A stretch of 8,524 nt of DNA from Bacteroidota bacterium (GTDB lineage: Bacteria; Bacteroidota; Bacteroidia; Cytophagales; Cyclobacteriaceae): the NCBI GenBank assembly GCA_003242315.1, contig QGUY01000171.1:1-8524 (forward strand), read 5' to 3'. Shown here piece after piece: positions 5,969 to 8,524 of this stretch (its first letter is position 1; each line of letters starts with the position of its first letter). The notes beneath the pieces are model-generated. The model was not told the DNA's origin, searched no databases, and saw only the letters and a program-made list of their open reading frames with translations. The position numbers and the translations under genes are program-made.

Positions 5969-7136
5969 AGGAGTACTGGTAGTGCTATTTTTTTGCCTCC
6001 TGACAATACCGCCGGCCTTTGGACAAAAGAGCAAGGCGCAGCTGCAGCAGGAAAAGCAGCGAAACCTTGCCCGAATCAAGGAAGTGGAGGGCATCCTGTC
6101 GGAGACGGTCGCTAAAAAGACCAACTCCCTGGGAGAGCTCAATGCGCTCAATCAGCGCATCCGTCAGCAGGAAAGCCTTATTAACTCAATTCGGGGAGAG
6201 ATCGGCCTTCTTGATGGTGAGATCAGTGAAAACAACGACATCATAGAAGCGCTGGAACGCGACCTGCAGCAACTTCGGAAGGAACTTGCCGATATGCTGT
6301 ATGAAGCACAGAAAACCCGCAACAGCATTTCCCCGCTATCCTTCTTATTCTCCGCGGAATCCCTGAATGACCTGTTAACCCGTCTTCGTTACATCGAGCA
6401 GTATTCTGAGGCACGTGAGCTTCAGGCAAAACAGATCGTCAAAGTGCAGGAAGAGCTCGCAGGCCAGGTAAAGGCCATCGAAGGCAAGCGTGCAGAGATG
6501 CAGGCATTGCTCAACGAACAGATGGCGGAGAGCCGGAATCTTGCTGAGCTGCGGAAGAAACAAAACGACCTGGTGAAGACCCTGGCAAAGCAGGAGAAGA
6601 AACTGCGCAGCGACCTGGAAAGCACAAAGAAGACCATCGCGATGCTCGATAAAAAAATCGAGGAGATTATTCGCGAGGAATTGGCGCGTGCGAAACGTGA
6701 AGCTTCAAAGGAAGCCGTCACGCTTTCTTCAAATTTTGAAGAAAACAAATCGAAGTTCTCTTATCCGGTTTCAGGATTCGTGTCGCTGGGTTTTGGTCGC
6801 CAGGCTCACCCTGTCCTGAAGGGAGTTATCCTTCAGAATGAAGGGGTAAACATTCAGACGAAGAAGGGGGAGAAAGTCAGGTCGATTTTCGAAGGTGAAG
6901 TTCGCGCGGTGGCGGTCATGCCCACCATTGGCAACTCCGTTATTATTAATCACGGCAACTATTTTACGGTTTATTCCGGCCTGAAAGAGGTCTTTGTTCG
7001 GACCGGGCAAAAAGTCGCCACCAACGAAGAAATCGGCGAAGTCATGACCAACAGTGACGGCGTTTCGGAGTTGCGGTTCCGCATTTATAAAGACCGGACA
7101 CCCCTTGATCCGCAGCAGTGGCTGGGCCGTCTCTGA
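5955..7136 (+). CDS. envC: EnvC-like murein hydrolase activator with degenerate LytM domain
   Basis: This 393-aa periplasmic protein probably switches on N-acetylmuramoyl-L-alanine amidases during cell separation. A signal peptide covers about 1-23 (cleavage likely in PAFG-Q). A long coiled coil runs from about 26 to 122 and again from about 146 to 255, broken by SISPLSFLFSAESLNDLLTR, a segment typical of EnvC-type proteins. The C-terminal LytM (peptidase M23) domain spans about 268-390. All zinc ligands of active M23 enzymes are replaced: the HxxxD positions read Asn295 and Asn299, the HxH positions read Glu372 and Arg374, and the usual YAHL is YSGL (340-343). It therefore should not cut peptidoglycan itself, as in E. 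coli EnvC. ATG at 5955 lies within the lipoprotein gene, and a terminator follows the stop directly, making this the last gene of the operon. Confidence 0.9.
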   Translation: MFAGRGVLVVLFFCLLTIPPAFGQKSKAQLQQEKQRNLARIKEVEGILSETVAKKTNSLGELNALNQRIRQQESLINSIRGEIGLLDGEISENNDIIEALERDLQQLRKELADMLYEAQKTRNSISPLSFLFSAESLNDLLTRLRYIEQYSEARELQAKQIVKVQEELAGQVKAIEGKRAEMQALLNEQMAESRNLAELRKKQNDLVKTLAKQEKKLRSDLESTKKTIAMLDKKIEEIIREELARAKREASKEAVTLSSNFEENKSKFSYPVSGFVSLGFGRQAHPVLKGVILQNEGVNIQTKKGEKVRSIFEGEVRAVAVMPTIGNSVIINHGNYFTVYSGLKEVFVRTGQKVATNEEIGEVMTNSDGVSELRFRIYKDRTPLDPQQWLGRL

Positions 7137-7137
7137 T

Positions 7138-7162
7138 TCCGGCCGTATAGGGCTGGGTTTTT
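7138..7162 (+). terminator. Intrinsic terminator after the envC-like gene
   Basis: CCGGCC (7139-7144) pairs with GGCTGG (7151-7156) through five G-C pairs and one G-T wobble, with six-base loop GTATAG. A further T-G wobble closes the base (7138 with 7157). TTTTT follows at once (7158-7162). It begins two bases after the stop codon and fits a rho-independent terminator for the TPR-DUF4292-EnvC operon. Alternative pairings exist nearby: TTCCGGC 7137-7143 with GCCGGAA 7183-7189, and CTTTCC 7165-7170 with GGAAAG 7186-7191. The first could compete with this hairpin. Confidence 0.7.
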
Positions 7163-7231
7163 GCCTTTCCTCACGAATAAACGCCGGAAAGTGCACCGTT
7201 TTCGTCATTTTTTCGTTCCAACATTATACTC

Positions 7232-7239
7232 TATCTTTA
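7232..7239 (+). promoter_or_regulatory. Candidate -7 element for the tatA-gatA unit
   Basis: TATCTTTA matches seven of eight positions of TAnnTTTG counting the free ones, with A in place of the final G. It is 19 bases before the tatA ATG, so the leader would be very short, around 13 bases. TTTCG at 7211-7215 is a weak -33 candidate. The terminator just upstream makes a separate promoter here likely even though the match is imperfect. Confidence 0.4.
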
Positions 7240-7258
7240 CATCCTTAATCAACATCTT

Positions 7259-7471
7259 ATGAACGGAATATTGTTAATCGGAATGCCGGGAATGGGCGAA
7301 TGGATCCTGATCGGTCTCGTCGTGCTGATTTTCTTCGGCGCGAAGAAGATTCCTGAATTCGCAAAGGGTCTGGGCCGCGGCATTCGCGAGTTCAAAGACG
7401 CCGTCAGCGACGTAAAAAAGGAAGTCGACCAGGCTGGCAAAGAGGTTGAAAAACTGGAACAGGGAAAGTAA
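7259..7471 (+). CDS. tatA: Twin-arginine translocase subunit TatA
   Basis: This 70-aa membrane protein should form the pore or membrane-thinning part of the Tat system, which exports folded proteins carrying a twin-arginine signal. Residues 13-28 form a single membrane helix introduced by GEW. The hallmark hinge FGAKKIP is at 26-32, followed by the amphipathic helix EFAKGLGRGIREFKDAV (33-49) and a highly charged Lys/Glu tail. The short length and Gly-rich amphipathic helix fit TatA better than TatB, and many Bacteroidota have only TatA-type subunits. No tatC is in the window, so it must be elsewhere. ATG at 7259 gives a plausible short N-terminus; Met9 and Met12 are other possible starts. It shares a unit with gatA, whose start codon follows the TAA directly. 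Confidence 0.92.
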   Translation: MNGILLIGMPGMGEWILIGLVVLIFFGAKKIPEFAKGLGRGIREFKDAVSDVKKEVDQAGKEVEKLEQGK

Positions 7472-8524
7472 GTGCATACACACGCCACTCTTCGTGACAT
7501 TCAACACGAACTGAAGCGCGGTACCCTATCCTGTAAGGCCTTAGTCAGGCAGCACCTGGACATCATTCATACGCACGCTCATCTGAACGCCTTCCTCAGC
7601 GTTTACGAAGAGGAAGCACTCGCGCGTGCCGAACAGATTGACCAAAAGATAAAATCAAATACGGCCGGCAAACTCGCCGGCCTTGTTGTCGGCATCAAGG
7701 ACGTCCTTTCGTACAAAGATCATCCCCTTCAGGCCGGGAGCAGAATCCTCGATGGGTTTGTTGCCCAATACACTGCAACCGCTGTTCAGCGGCTGCTCGA
7801 TGAAGATGCCATAATTATTGGCCGCCAGAACTGCGACGAGTTTGCCATGGGTTCATCCAATGAAAACTCGGCGTTCGGACCCGTTCTTAATTCCGTTGAC
7901 CCCACTCGTGTACCCGGAGGGTCTTCCGGAGGATCAGCCGTTGCAGTAGCAGCCGGCATGTGTCGCGTCTCGCTCGGATCGGATACGGGAGGCTCTGTGC
8001 GCCAGCCCGCTGCGTTTTGCGGCGTCATCGGCCTTAAGCCGACCTATTCCCGGATTTCCCGGTACGGACTGGTGGCGTACGGCTCATCTTTTGACTGCAT
8101 CGGCATTTTCGGAAAGGCTATTGAAGACGTGGCCCTCGTGTTGGAGGTTATTGCAGGGGCAGATGAATATGACAGCACTGTATCTCACAAGGCGGTACCC
8201 TCCTATCTCCAGGAAATGGAACAAGAACCTGGAAGGAAATACCGTGTGGCGTACATGAAGGGCCTGGAAGAAACCGATGGGATTCAGCCGGAAATCAGGA
8301 AGAATCTCGCAGAACGCATTGAGCAAATCCGCGCCGCGGGACATGTTGTTGAACCCGTGGAGTTGCCGCTTACCGAATACGTCCTTCCCACCTACTACAT
8401 CCTGGCTACAGCAGAGGCCAGCTCCAACCTATCCCGCTACGATGGGGTTCGATACGGGTACCGAAGTCCGGCATCGCGCGACCTTCACACCATGTATAAG
8501 AAGACCCGGTCCGAGGGATTCGGC
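7472..8524 (+). CDS. gatA: Asp-tRNA(Asn)/Glu-tRNA(Gln) amidotransferase subunit A (GatA), 3' end outside window
   Basis: GatA is the glutaminase subunit of the GatCAB complex, which turns misacylated Glu-tRNA(Gln) and/or Asp-tRNA(Asn) into the correct aminoacyl-tRNA. The 351 codons present show the amidase signature: catalytic Lys76 in VVGIKDVL, cis-Ser151 in PGGSSGGSA, and nucleophile Ser175 in LGSDTGGSVRQPAAFCG. The spacing (75 and 24 residues) equals that of the known Lys-Ser-Ser triad of bacterial GatA. The segments NCDEFAMGSSNENSAFGP and GLKPTYSRISRYGLVAYGSS separate GatA from general amidases. About 130 C-terminal residues are missing because the window ends, not because the gene is broken. 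The start is GTG at 7472, directly after the tatA TAA and in the same frame; the next in-frame ATG is codon 126, far too late. The N-terminus (TLRDIQHELKRGTLSCKALV) fits the family. Confidence 0.96.
   Translation, partial: MHTHATLRDIQHELKRGTLSCKALVRQHLDIIHTHAHLNAFLSVYEEEALARAEQIDQKIKSNTAGKLAGLVVGIKDVLSYKDHPLQAGSRILDGFVAQYTATAVQRLLDEDAIIIGRQNCDEFAMGSSNENSAFGPVLNSVDPTRVPGGSSGGSAVAVAAGMCRVSLGSDTGGSVRQPAAFCGVIGLKPTYSRISRYGLVAYGSSFDCIGIFGKAIEDVALVLEVIAGADEYDSTVSHKAVPSYLQEMEQEPGRKYRVAYMKGLEETDGIQPEIRKNLAERIEQIRAAGHVVEPVELPLTEYVLPTYYILATAEASSNLSRYDGVRYGYRSPASRDLHTMYKKTRSEGFG

Noticed and set aside
6422..6748. 108-aa minus-strand frame rich in Ser and Phe opposite the coiled coil
   Set aside because: The reverse complement of Lys/Glu codons (AAG, GAA) gives Leu, Phe and Ser, so the low-complexity protein is an artefact of the coiled-coil coding strand.
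7786..8344. Minus-strand open frames opposite gatA
   Set aside because: They lie across the catalytic amidase core of gatA and have no recognisable features.
1..8524. A defence, mobile or secondary-metabolite system
   Set aside because: No transposase, integrase, nuclease, toxin-antitoxin pair, phage gene, terminal repeat or CRISPR repeat was seen; every gene belongs to a common family and codon use looks even across the window.

Overview
The window looks like an ordinary, gene-dense chromosomal segment from a member of the Bacteroidota, probably of the Cytophagia type. Four observations point there: promoter-like TAnnTTTG elements, little evidence of Shine-Dalgarno use, signal peptides ending in Gly-Gln, and a gene set typical of the phylum (an SDR-type threonine dehydrogenase, a DUF4292 lipoprotein, and a degenerate EnvC-like LytM protein). 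The lineage is inferred from these features, not from a database comparison. Every complete gene is on the + strand, and I saw no tRNA, rRNA, CRISPR array or mobile element.

Layout. Positions 1-89 are an AT-rich leader. Next come an SDR-type L-threonine 3-dehydrogenase (90-1031), a short gap with the best promoter match in the window (1037-1062), and an enoyl-CoA hydratase/isomerase (1091-1864). A MOP-superfamily polysaccharide flippase (1865-3307) starts on the codon straight after the hydratase stop. A 152-base gap holds a hairpin and a -7-like element. An envelope operon follows: an exported TPR protein (3460-5223), a DUF4292 lipoprotein (5216-5968) and an EnvC-like murein hydrolase activator (5955-7136). 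These three genes overlap by 8 and 14 bases, and the operon closes with a clear hairpin plus T-tract terminator at 7138-7162. A second unit then starts with TatA (7259-7471), followed immediately by gatA (GTG at 7472), which runs off the right edge of the window.

How the genes work together. The central operon is devoted to the cell envelope. A periplasmic or outer-membrane TPR scaffold, a lipoprotein with LolB-like character and a non-catalytic LytM regulator are translationally coupled, which suggests matched amounts. The flippase upstream is also an envelope gene. TatA beside EnvC is suggestive because in Escherichia coli some of the amidases controlled by LytM factors are Tat substrates, but the terminator between them argues for separate transcription. 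The dehydrogenase, hydratase and GatA are housekeeping metabolism or translation genes.

I found no convincing undescribed system. The points most worth a second look are the fully degenerate zinc site of the EnvC-like protein, the unknown role of the DUF4292 lipoprotein, and two in-frame stop/start junctions (TAA-TTG and TAA-GTG) where one gene begins on the codon after another's stop.
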